From assembly GCA_937958345.1 (NCBI GenBank), contig CALGNW010000148.1:1-7926 (forward strand): 7,926 bases of DNA, written 5' to 3'. The notes under the pieces are model-generated. The model was not told the origin of the DNA. It saw only the letters and a list, made by a program, of their open reading frames with translations, and did no database searches. The number at the start of each line of letters is the position of its first letter. Positions within the stretch are counted from its first letter, which is position 1. Positions 1 through 6,259 of this stretch are shown here, piece by piece. The position numbers and the translations under genes were made by a program. This stretch comes from an uncultured Neomegalonema sp. GTDB lineage: Bacteria; Pseudomonadota; Alphaproteobacteria; Rhodobacterales; Rhodobacteraceae.

Positions 1-246
1 GGCGCGGTCAGCATTGCATCGGCAAACGCAAACATTGCCGAAAGCTGCGCTGCGATGAAGGCGGACGGTGTTGAAATTTTCACCATCGCCTTCGGGATCA
101 ACGATGCCTATACGCGCGATCTGCTGAAGCAATGCGCGACCGCAGAGCCGAACTACTTCGAACCGAACGCCGGGGGCGATCTCGATGCGGTCTTCGAGGG
201 CATCTTCGACAAGCTTGTCAGCGGTCAGGTTCGCCTGACGGGCTAG
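1..246 (+). CDS. C-terminal part of a TadG-like VWA-domain protein (5' truncated by window edge)
   Basis: The frame is open from base 1 and stops at TAG 244-246, giving 81 residues of a longer protein whose start lies outside the window. The visible part has a cysteine and short helix (SCAAMK), then a beta-strand GVEIFTIAF, then a second cysteine in LLKQCAT, a YF motif, and a last helix before the end. This order matches the end of the von Willebrand factor A domain in TadG-like proteins, where the two cysteines flank the 'I(Y/F)TIAF' strand and the text reads 'RDLL..CAT....YF.......L..AF..I'. TadG-like proteins are envelope proteins of Flp/Tad pilus loci, usually with an N-terminal membrane anchor; that part cannot be seen here. 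The family call is inference from motif pattern. The gene sits apart from other tad genes as far as visible, and a hairpin follows it at 291-315. Confidence 0.72.
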   Translation, partial: GAVSIASANANIAESCAAMKADGVEIFTIAFGINDAYTRDLLKQCATAEPNYFEPNAGGDLDAVFEGIFDKLVSGQVRLTG

Positions 247-290
247 CACGGCAGAACAACGGGCCGACTGCAACTTTTAGCCGATTTGGG

Positions 291-315
291 TAGCCCGCTC
301 CACATGAGCGGGCTA
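291..315 (+). terminator. Perfect 10-bp hairpin between the VWA gene and ubiE
   Basis: TAGCCCGCTC (291-300), loop CACAT, GAGCGGGCTA (306-315) form an uninterrupted 10-bp GC-rich stem. It lies 44 nt after the VWA gene stop and ends 11 nt before the ubiE ATG. No T-run follows (TCTGATGG), so it is not a textbook intrinsic terminator. It may end transcription of the VWA gene, or it may act in the 5' leader of ubiE, because it occupies the region just ahead of the ubiE ribosome binding site. Confidence 0.5.
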
Positions 316-330
316 TCTGATGGCCTATGA
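304..330 (+). other. Possible 8-codon upstream frame (MSGLSDGL) overlapping the ubiE start
   Basis: An ATG in the hairpin loop and stem (304-306) opens a frame of eight codons, M-S-G-L-S-D-G-L, ending at TGA 328-330. This stop overlaps the ubiE ATG (327-329) as ATGA, the same arrangement as the ubiE/ubiB and coaBC/dut junctions. Neither the short frame nor ubiE has a clear Shine-Dalgarno sequence. The frame is directly visible; that it is translated is speculation, and so short a frame can easily occur by chance. Confidence 0.2.
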
Positions 331-1085
331 CCGTAACACCCGAGACTCATTTTGGCGCGCGCACAGTGTCCGAGGCGGAAAAGCCCGGCCTCGTGCAGGG
401 CGTCTTCACCAGCGTTGCCTCGCGCTATGATCTGATGAACGACCTGATGTCGGGCGGCATGCACCGGCTTTGGAAGGCGGCGATGATCGACTGGCTGGCC
501 CCCCGCGACGGCTGGCGCATGCTCGACGTTGCAGGTGGCACGGGCGATATCTCGTTCAGAACGCTTGAGCGGATCAACAAGCGCGGCGGACGCGGCGATG
601 TCACCGTCTGCGATCTGACCGAGGATATGCTTCGCGCGGGGCGGACACGCTCTGAAAGCGAGCGCCTCGCCGATCAGCTCAGCTGGGTGACCGGCGATGC
701 CATGAACCTGCCGTTCGAGGACAATCAGTTCGACGCTTACACAATCTCGTTCGGCATCCGAAACGTGACCCGCATTGGCGACGCCCTCTCCGAAGCCTAT
801 CGCGTGCTGAAACCCGGCGGGCGCTTCTTGTGCCTCGAATTCAGTGCCATGACAGTCCCGCTGGCACAGCAAGTCTACGATGCATACTCGTTCAATGTGA
901 TCCCGCGTATCGGTCAGGTCGTGGCGAAAGACCGCGACAGCTATCAGTACCTTGTTGAAAGCATCCGGCGCTTTCCGGTCCAGTCGCAATTCGGCGCGAT
1001 GATCGAAGATGCGGGTTTTGAACAGGTCAAATGGCGCAACCTCACCGGCGGCGTCGCGGCGCTGCATTCCGGCTGGAAATTATGA
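327..1085 (+). CDS. ubiE: Bifunctional-family quinone C-methyltransferase UbiE
   Basis: SAM-dependent C-methyltransferase of 252 residues, the usual length. In ubiquinone synthesis it methylates 2-polyprenyl-6-methoxy-1,4-benzoquinol; the same family methylates demethylmenaquinone, but an alphaproteobacterium of this kind would be expected to use only ubiquinone. Seen in the sequence: N-terminal THFGARTV; UbiE signature YDLMNDLMSGGMHRLWK (residues 34-50); SAM motif I LDVAGGTGD (66-74); ITISFGIRN-type segment (about 138-146); RVLKPGG (159-165); and DRDSYQYLVESIRRFP (202-217), the second family signature. The ATG at 327 is the earliest possible start because an in-frame TGA lies at 318-320, and the N-terminus aligns with known UbiE proteins. 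No clear Shine-Dalgarno precedes it; a strong hairpin sits just upstream. The stop overlaps the ubiB start (ATGA), so the pair is probably co-translated. Confidence 0.97.
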   Translation: MTVTPETHFGARTVSEAEKPGLVQGVFTSVASRYDLMNDLMSGGMHRLWKAAMIDWLAPRDGWRMLDVAGGTGDISFRTLERINKRGGRGDVTVCDLTEDMLRAGRTRSESERLADQLSWVTGDAMNLPFEDNQFDAYTISFGIRNVTRIGDALSEAYRVLKPGGRFLCLEFSAMTVPLAQQVYDAYSFNVIPRIGQVVAKDRDSYQYLVESIRRFPVQSQFGAMIEDAGFEQVKWRNLTGGVAALHSGWKL

Positions 1086-2629
1086 CAGTTCTGCGCGTCC
1101 CGGCGCATCTCTACCGCCTCTCGCGGATCGCCGCGACGATGGCCCGCAGCGGCGGCCTCGCCGTTTTCAGAGAGCGCCTCGGCCTGCGCGGATGGCGGAA
1201 CGGATTGGCAATCACCGCCGAAACTCTGCTCAAACCCTTCGGCATACGGGGCGACTCCAACATGCCGCCTGTGGCCCGCGCCCTCAACGCGCTCGGCCCC
1301 GCCGAGGTAAAGTTCGGCCAGATGATGGCCACACGGCCCGATGTCGTCGGGATCGAGATGGCGCAGGAGCTGCGACAGCTTCAGGACAATGTACCCGCCT
1401 TCGACGAGGGCATTGCCCGCAAAAGTGTCGAACGCGAACTCGGTTCGACAATACAAGAGGCATTCACGACCTTCGGACCGCCCATCGCCGCCGCCTCGAT
1501 TGCGCAGGTACACAAGGCCGAAACAACCGAGGGCGCGATCGTCGCGGTCAAAGTGCTGCGCCCCGGCGTAGAGGCCGACTTCATGCGCGACATTGATGCC
1601 TTCAGCTTTGTCGCGAAGGTGATGGAAAAACTGCTTCCCAACACCCGCCGTCTGAAACCCGTGGCGGTCTATGAACACTTTGCCGAAACAACGCGCATCG
1701 AACTCGATCTGCGGCTCGAGGCCGCCGCCGCCTCGGAATTTCGCGAAAATACGATCGAGGACGAAGGTTTCCGTGTTCCGGTAATCGACTGGCAACGGTC
1801 CTCCCAGCGCGTGCTGACAATGGAATGGATCGACGGCACGCCCATCGGCGACATGGCGGCGCTCGAGGCAAAGGGCGTCGACCGCAAGGCACTCGCCCAG
1901 CGGGTTATTCAGTCGTTTCTGCTCCATGCGCTGCGCGACGGTTTCTTTCATGCCGACCTGCATCAGGGCAATCTGCGCGTCGATGATGCCCACCGGATCG
2001 TGGCGCTCGATTTCGGGATCATGGGACGGCTCGACATGATGACCCGGCGCTTTTACGCCGAGATTTTGCTGTCGTTCCTGCGCCGGGATTACATGCGCGC
2101 GGCTATGATCCATCAGGAGGCGGGCTATTTGCCTGCGGACCAGCCCGTCGACAGTTTTGCTCAGGCCCTGCGCTCGGTCGCAGAGCCGATCTTCGGGCTA
2201 GGAGCCACAAAAGTGTCGATGGCCCGCCTGCTGGGACAGCTTTTCACGGTCACCGAAACCTTCGGTATGGAGACGCAGACCCAGTTGATCCTGCTGCAAA
2301 AAACCATGGTGATGGTCGAGGGCGTCGCACGCGATCTCGACCCCGACGTCAATATGTGGAGCGCCGCGCAGCCCGTGGTCGAGCAATGGGTTCGCAAGAA
2401 CCTCGGCCCCGAGGCTGTGGTCCGCGACCTTCAGACGACACTGGCCACGCTCTCACGCCTCGGCCCGCGCCTGCCAAAGGCCGCTGAACGACTGGTCGCA
2501 CTGGCCGACGCGCCGGAACGCGAGCAAACCGTCAATGTCCGCATGAAAGCCCCCAGCAAAACATCGTTGTTTATCACCGCCATTGCGGGCGGGACCGTCG
2601 GTGCGTTGTTGATGATGCTGTTCGGTTAA
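1082..2629 (+). CDS. ubiB: UbiB, ABC1/ADCK-type atypical kinase for ubiquinone biosynthesis
   Basis: Protein of 515 residues from ATG 1082. UbiB-family proteins (COQ8/ADCK relatives) are membrane-associated atypical kinases/ATPases needed for ubiquinone synthesis, thought to help extract or channel lipid intermediates; older records call it a 2-polyprenylphenol 6-hydroxylase. Seen: KFGQ of the KxGQ motif (77-80); alanine-rich nucleotide loop AAAS (136-139) in place of a P-loop; VAVKV with the ATP-site lysine (K157); the ELD motif (207-209); catalytic HADLHQGN (290-297); metal-binding DFG (310-312). The C-terminus ends in one hydrophobic stretch, FITAIAGGTVGALLMMLFG, a probable membrane segment. 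The frame is open further upstream to an ATG at 1031, but 1082 gives a normal family N-terminus and an ATGA overlap with the ubiE stop, so 1082 is preferred. Confidence 0.96.
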   Translation: MTVLRVPAHLYRLSRIAATMARSGGLAVFRERLGLRGWRNGLAITAETLLKPFGIRGDSNMPPVARALNALGPAEVKFGQMMATRPDVVGIEMAQELRQLQDNVPAFDEGIARKSVERELGSTIQEAFTTFGPPIAAASIAQVHKAETTEGAIVAVKVLRPGVEADFMRDIDAFSFVAKVMEKLLPNTRRLKPVAVYEHFAETTRIELDLRLEAAAASEFRENTIEDEGFRVPVIDWQRSSQRVLTMEWIDGTPIGDMAALEAKGVDRKALAQRVIQSFLLHALRDGFFHADLHQGNLRVDDAHRIVALDFGIMGRLDMMTRRFYAEILLSFLRRDYMRAAMIHQEAGYLPADQPVDSFAQALRSVAEPIFGLGATKVSMARLLGQLFTVTETFGMETQTQLILLQKTMVMVEGVARDLDPDVNMWSAAQPVVEQWVRKNLGPEAVVRDLQTTLATLSRLGPRLPKAAERLVALADAPEREQTVNVRMKAPSKTSLFITAIAGGTVGALLMMLFG

Positions 2630-2674
2630 AAACAGCGCCCCCGGCTTCCGACCGCCGCGCGGCAATGCGAATCC

Positions 2675-2704
2675 TTTCAATTCCCATTCGGTCGATGTAA
2701 ATAT
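2675..2704 (+). promoter_or_regulatory. Weak promoter candidate upstream of coaBC
   Basis: The 100-nt gap between ubiB and coaBC has the most AT-rich patch in the neighbourhood: TTTCAA (2675-2680), 17 nt, then TAAATAT (2698-2704). Matches to the sigma-70 consensus are poor (about three of six each). The gap itself suggests that coaBC may have its own promoter, but the boxes are only a guess. No intrinsic terminator follows ubiB; the short palindrome GCCGCGCGGC nearby is too small. Confidence 0.25.
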
Positions 2705-2741
2705 GCGGAACGCACACAGACGATAGCCGATGGGACCGACC

Positions 2742-3992
2742 ATGCTCACGCTGACGGGGAAAAGAATTCTTCTGATAATAGGCGGCGGTGTAGCGGCCTA
2801 TAAGTCCCTGCTCCTGATCCGTGAATTACAGCGGATGGGCGCGTCGGTCCGCTGCGTGCTGACCGCCGCAGGCGCAGAATTCGTGACCCCGCTCTCAGTC
2901 GGGGCGCTGTCCGGCGACAAGGTTTATCAGCAGCTTTTCGACCTGACGGCAGAGGCCGAGATGGGCCATATCGAACTGTCCCGCTCTGCCGATCTGCTGG
3001 TGGTCGCTCCTGCCACCGCCGACCTGATGGCAAAGATGGCAAACGGTCTGGCGGGCGACCTTGCCTCGACGCTGCTGCTCGCGACCGATACGCCGGTGAT
3101 GATTGCGCCGTCGATGAACGTCCGTATGTGGGAGCATCCGGCAACGCAGCAAAACCTGCGGACACTGCGCGCCCGGGGCATCCAGACAGTCGGCCCCGAC
3201 GAGGGCGATATGGCCTGCGGAGAATACGGCTTCGGGCGGGTGGCTGAACCCGAGGTCATCGCCGATGCCATCGCCCGCCATCTTTCGGGGCAGGCACGGG
3301 TTGCCACCGATCAGACTCTGGCGATCTCGGGACCGCAGGGACTGCGCGGCAAGCGGATTGTCGTCACCTCCGGTCCGACACACGAACCGATTGACCCCGT
3401 GCGTTATATCGCCAACCGCTCGTCGGGAAAACAAGGCCATGCCATCGCCGCCGCGCTGGCCGCCGAGGGGGCCGAGGTGGTTCTGGTCAGCGGACCGACC
3501 CGATTGGATACACCCGCCGGATGCACCCTGCACGCGGTCGAAACCGCCGAACAGATGCTCGCTGCGACCATGGGCGCTCTGCCTGCCGATGCCGTTGTCT
3601 GCGCCGCAGCCGTGGCTGATTACCGGGTCGGGGCCGTCTCGGAAAACAAGCTGAAAAAAGACACCGGGACCGACGCACGGACATTGTCCCTCGTCGAAAA
3701 TCCCGACATCCTGAAAACCGTCTCGCGCCTTGCTGACGGTCGCCCGCCTCTCGTCATCGGCTTTGCTGCCGAGACAGAACAGGTGATCCCCCACGCCCGC
3801 GCAAAGCGCGACCGCAAGGGCTGTGACTGGATACTGGCAAACGACGTTTCGACCGGCACAGGCACATTCGGTGGCGACGACAATCAGGTCACGCTTGTCA
3901 GCGAACACGGCGAGGACGCATGGCCGCGCATGACAAAAGCCGAGGTCGCCGCCCGCCTCGCCGCAAAAATTGCCGAGGCTCTGACCGCATGA
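2742..3992 (+). CDS. coaBC: CoaBC, phosphopantothenoylcysteine decarboxylase / phosphopantothenate-cysteine ligase
   Basis: Bifunctional flavoprotein (also dfp) for two steps of coenzyme A synthesis: joining cysteine to 4'-phosphopantothenate (CoaB, CTP-dependent) and decarboxylation to 4'-phosphopantetheine (CoaC). From ATG 2742 it has 416 residues, close to the usual 400-420. CoaC half (about 1-180): GGGVAAYKS flavin-binding start; MGHIELSR with the catalytic histidine (H76); PSMNVRMW (123-130) of the PxMNxxMW motif; ACGEYGFGR with the active-site cysteine (C159). CoaB half (about 200-416): SGPTHEPIDPVRYIANRSSGK nucleotide region (210-230), CAAAVADYR, the lysine cluster NKLKKD (302-307), and NPDIL (320-324). 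An ATG at 2730 would add four residues; 2742 is favoured because GGGA (2732-2735) lies 6 nt before it and homologues start near the LxGKRI segment. The TGA overlaps the dut ATG. Confidence 0.96.
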   Translation: MLTLTGKRILLIIGGGVAAYKSLLLIRELQRMGASVRCVLTAAGAEFVTPLSVGALSGDKVYQQLFDLTAEAEMGHIELSRSADLLVVAPATADLMAKMANGLAGDLASTLLLATDTPVMIAPSMNVRMWEHPATQQNLRTLRARGIQTVGPDEGDMACGEYGFGRVAEPEVIADAIARHLSGQARVATDQTLAISGPQGLRGKRIVVTSGPTHEPIDPVRYIANRSSGKQGHAIAAALAAEGAEVVLVSGPTRLDTPAGCTLHAVETAEQMLAATMGALPADAVVCAAAVADYRVGAVSENKLKKDTGTDARTLSLVENPDILKTVSRLADGRPPLVIGFAAETEQVIPHARAKRDRKGCDWILANDVSTGTGTFGGDDNQVTLVSEHGEDAWPRMTKAEVAARLAAKIAEALTA

Positions 3993-4435
3993 ACATCCGG
4001 ATCAAGCGGCTCGCATCCGGCGCGGGCCTGCCATTGCCGCACTACGCGACCGCGGGCGCAGCCGGGGCCGATCTGCACGCCGCCGTCTCAGATCCCGTCA
4101 CCCTCAAACCAACCGAACGCGCGCTGATTCCGACAGGGTTCGCAATGGCGATCCCGGCGGGATGGGAGGGCCAGATCAGACCCCGCTCCGGCCTCGCCCT
4201 CAAGCACGGAATCACCACGCTCAATGCCCCCGGAACCATCGACAGCGACTATCGCGGCGAGGTCGGCGTGATCCTGATCAATCACGGCAGCGAGGATTTC
4301 ACGATCCGGCGCGAAGACCGCATCGCCCAGATCATCTTCGCCCCCGCGCCCGCCGCCGCGTTCGTTGAAACCGACGAACTGGGCGACAGCCAGCGCGACA
4401 CGGGCGGTTTCGGCTCGACCGGGGGAACCGGCTGA
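3989..4435 (+). CDS. dut: dUTP diphosphatase (trimeric dUTPase)
   Basis: Hydrolyses dUTP to dUMP and pyrophosphate, supplying the thymidylate precursor and keeping uracil out of DNA; acts in the cytoplasm as a homotrimer. The 148 residues match the bacterial family length, and all five trimeric dUTPase motifs are present: motif 1 AGAAGADLHAA (about 22-32); motif 2 RPRSGLALKHGI (64-75); motif 3 NAPGTIDSDYRGEVG (79-93) with the catalytic aspartate (D85); motif 4 REDRIAQIIF (108-117); motif 5 RDTGGFGSTG (136-145), the mobile C-terminal arm. The start at 3989 overlaps the coaBC stop as ATGA; the frame extends upstream inside coaBC but the family N-terminus fits 3989. The coaBC-dut pairing is conserved in many proteobacteria. 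The stop overlaps the next start as TGATG, suggesting coupled translation with the Rrf2 gene. Confidence 0.97.
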   Translation: MNIRIKRLASGAGLPLPHYATAGAAGADLHAAVSDPVTLKPTERALIPTGFAMAIPAGWEGQIRPRSGLALKHGITTLNAPGTIDSDYRGEVGVILINHGSEDFTIRREDRIAQIIFAPAPAAAFVETDELGDSQRDTGGFGSTGGTG

Positions 4436-4884
4436 TGCTCAGAACCTCCCGCAAAACCCTGCTGGCGATTGAAGCGGTGGTCGACGTTGCGCTGCACGCG
4501 CGGCCCGATCCCGTGCAATCGCGGGACCTGACCAAGCGTCAGGGCGTCCCGCAACGTTACCTCGAACAGGTCATGCAACAGCTTGTTCATGTCGGCATCC
4601 TGCGCGGCGTGCGCGGTCCCAAGGGCGGCTACACCCTCGCCCGCGAGCGCCGCCGCATCACCGTCGGAGAGATCGTACGCATCGTCGACACGATGGAGCG
4701 CAAGGACGAAACGACGGCGGCCTCGCGCCTGAACGATCAGGTCATCCGTCCGCTTTGGGACGAGATCGGCGCTCTGACGCTCGAACGTCTTGATAAAATC
4801 ACCATCGAGCATCTGTGCGAGGACGCACAGGCGCAGGGCCTCGGGCCCACCAGCGGCGACCGGACCCGCGACTTCACGATTTGA
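4435..4884 (+). CDS. Rrf2-family transcriptional regulator without the Fe-S cysteine triad
   Basis: A 149-residue DNA-binding protein of the Rrf2 family (relatives IscR, RirA, NsrR, CymR). Seen: N-terminal RTSRKTLLAIEAVVDVALHA helix; helix-turn-helix with SRDLTKRQGVPQRYLEQVMQQL (about 29-50), matching the family pattern 'ia...gis..yLeqil..L'; wing LRGVRGPKGGYTLAR (56-70), the characteristic 'G.rGp.GGY.LAr'; then ITVGEIVRIVD (75-85) and a C-terminal helix with PLWDEIGALTLERLDKITIEHL. IscR- and NsrR-type members carry three cysteines after about residue 90 to hold an iron-sulfur cluster; here the only cysteine is C128. It is therefore probably not a classical Fe-S sensor, and resembles cluster-free members in this respect. 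The start overlaps the dut stop (TGATG), with GGGGGAA 7 nt upstream as a possible ribosome site. Its targets are unknown; the downstream transporter is one possibility. Confidence 0.9.
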   Translation: MLRTSRKTLLAIEAVVDVALHARPDPVQSRDLTKRQGVPQRYLEQVMQQLVHVGILRGVRGPKGGYTLARERRRITVGEIVRIVDTMERKDETTAASRLNDQVIRPLWDEIGALTLERLDKITIEHLCEDAQAQGLGPTSGDRTRDFTI

Positions 4885-4911
4885 TCGGCCCGGCGTCCGC
4901 CCCGATAACAG

Positions 4912-4917
4912 AAAGGA
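4912..4917 (+). promoter_or_regulatory. Shine-Dalgarno sequence deciding the GTG start of the MFS gene
   Basis: AAAGGA lies 9 nt before GTG 4927. No comparable site precedes the next possible start, ATG 4975, so the GTG start is favoured. Confidence 0.6.
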
Positions 4918-4926
4918 CCGGCCCGC

Positions 4927-6240
4927 GTGCCTGACCGCTATCCCGAAATACCGGCCCCGCCCACCGGCACATTGATGGGCCAGCGCCGGTTTGCGGCCTT
5001 GTTCTGGGTGCAATCGCTCGGCGCGTTCAACGATCAGGTTTTCAAAACCGGCCTGCTGACGCTTCTGACTTTTCGGCTGGCCGACGATCTCGGTTTGAAC
5101 GCCAGTCTGCACAACACCATCGGCGCGGCTCTGTTCATTCTCCCTTTTGCACTCTTCGCCCCGACGGCAGGCCAGATTGCCGACGGCATGGACAAGGCCA
5201 AAATGATGCGCTTCGTCAAGGGGTGCGAGATTGTCCTGATGGTCCTCGCCGCCCTTGCGTATCAGGTGCAAAGCCTCGGATTTCTCTACCTGCTTCTGTT
5301 TTTGATGGGCGCGCAATCCGCCATGTTCGCACCGATCAAGTACGGTATTCTTCCGCAATACCTGCGGGAGAACGAGCTGATCTCGGGAAACGGCCTGATA
5401 CAGGGCGCAACATTTCTGGCCATTCTCGTCGGCCAGATAGCGGGCGCAAAGCTTATCCTGACCGAGGCAGGGGTGACCATCATCGGCGTGGTTGTCATCG
5501 GCGTCGCAATCCTCGGCTTTATCGCCAGCCTGTTTGCCCCGTCTGCACCGCCCTTGGGGGGCGCAACAAAGGTGGATTGGTTCTTTCCCCGCGCCATGTG
5601 GAGGATCATCGCTGACGGACGCAAAGTACCCAAGGCGTTTGAAGCGGTGATGGCGATTGCATGGTTCTGGTTTACCGGCGCAACCTTTCTCGCGCTGCTG
5701 CCGCCCTACGCCAAAGAGGCCCTGAGAGGGGACGAAAACGTCTTTATCCTGTTGCTCGCGACATTCTCGGTCGGCGTCGCCATCGGCGCGGTGCTTTGCG
5801 GCAGGATTTTCGGCTCGAAGGCACGTATTCGCACATCGGCATGGGGCGCGGGCGGCATCGCGCTGTTCTCGGTGCTGCTCTGGTATTTTACCGGCGTATA
5901 CGACCGCGCAACCGGCGGCGGCGAGGCCGGTCTGACCGGCGTGGCCGTCTTTTTATCCCAGCCATCGGCATGGGCGGTCCTGATCTGTTTTGCCCTGCTT
6001 GCTGCATGTGCAGGTCTGTATCTCACGCCTGTCAACGTGGTGCTGCAAGTCGAATCGCCGCCGAACGAGCGGGGACGGTTTATCGCCTGTTCCAACGTCG
6101 TCGATGCCATCGCGATGACGGCATCCGCCGCACTCGCCGCCGCGCTGACCACCGCCGGATTATCCCAAGTCGATATTTTCGCGCTCGTTGGCGTGACGGG
6201 GGTCGCAGCGGCAATCTGGGCCGCGCGGCATAAAGACTAA
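4927..6240 (+). CDS. MFS transporter related to LplT / N-terminal domain of Aas (possible lysophospholipid transporter)
   Basis: Inner-membrane protein of 437 residues, with hydrophobic stretches spread as in a 12-helix major facilitator. Diagnostic parts: LFWVQSLGAFNDQVFKTGLLTLLTFR (about 25-50), matching the 'lFw.QflgafNDn.fK.all.ll.f' opening of LplT-like domains; the MFS loop motif in GQIADGMDKAKMMR (82-95); MGAQSAMFAPIKYGILPQYL (127-146) with 'sa.f.P.KygilPe.l'; LISGNGLIQGATFLAILVG (151-169); and late PPNERGRFIACSNVVDA (378-393). In the family these domains flip lysophospholipids inward for re-acylation and are often fused to a PlsC acyltransferase and an acyl-ACP synthetase. Here the protein ends after the transporter part and no such gene adjoins it, so the substrate is inferred from family only. 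Start GTG 4927 is chosen for its Shine-Dalgarno; ATG 4975 is the alternative. The gene may be transcribed with dut and the Rrf2 gene, 42 nt upstream. Confidence 0.85.
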   Translation: MPDRYPEIPAPPTGTLMGQRRFAALFWVQSLGAFNDQVFKTGLLTLLTFRLADDLGLNASLHNTIGAALFILPFALFAPTAGQIADGMDKAKMMRFVKGCEIVLMVLAALAYQVQSLGFLYLLLFLMGAQSAMFAPIKYGILPQYLRENELISGNGLIQGATFLAILVGQIAGAKLILTEAGVTIIGVVVIGVAILGFIASLFAPSAPPLGGATKVDWFFPRAMWRIIADGRKVPKAFEAVMAIAWFWFTGATFLALLPPYAKEALRGDENVFILLLATFSVGVAIGAVLCGRIFGSKARIRTSAWGAGGIALFSVLLWYFTGVYDRATGGGEAGLTGVAVFLSQPSAWAVLICFALLAACAGLYLTPVNVVLQVESPPNERGRFIACSNVVDAIAMTASAALAAALTTAGLSQVDIFALVGVTGVAAAIWAARHKD

Positions 6241-6259
6241 CCGCGCGCCCTCAGACGTT

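Noticed and set aside
243..1067. 274-codon minus-strand frame opposite ubiE
   Set aside because: Shadow of ubiE, whose motifs are complete on the plus strand.
1031..1081. 17-residue N-terminal extension of UbiB from ATG 1031
   Set aside because: The extension is arginine-rich (MAQPHRRRRGAAFRLEI), lies inside ubiE, and is not typical of the family; the ATGA overlap at 1082 is the more natural start.
944..2113. 389-codon frame on the minus strand across ubiE/ubiB
   Set aside because: It lies wholly opposite two well-identified genes, and its composition (rich in His, Arg, Gly, Ala without domain pattern) is what third-position GC bias yields on the opposite strand.
2653..2670. Palindrome GCCGCGCGGC after ubiB as a terminator
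   Set aside because: It has no loop and no T-run; chance in GC-rich DNA.
2895..3908. 337-codon minus-strand frame across coaBC
   Set aside because: Antisense shadow of coaBC; no family motifs and no ribosome site.
3920..3988. 23-residue N-terminal extension of Dut
   Set aside because: Lies inside coaBC, is highly basic, and precedes the normal dUTPase N-terminus beginning at 3989.
4282..5358. 358-codon minus-strand frame across dut, the Rrf2 gene and the MFS gene
   Set aside because: Spans three confident genes on the other strand and shows no recognisable domain.
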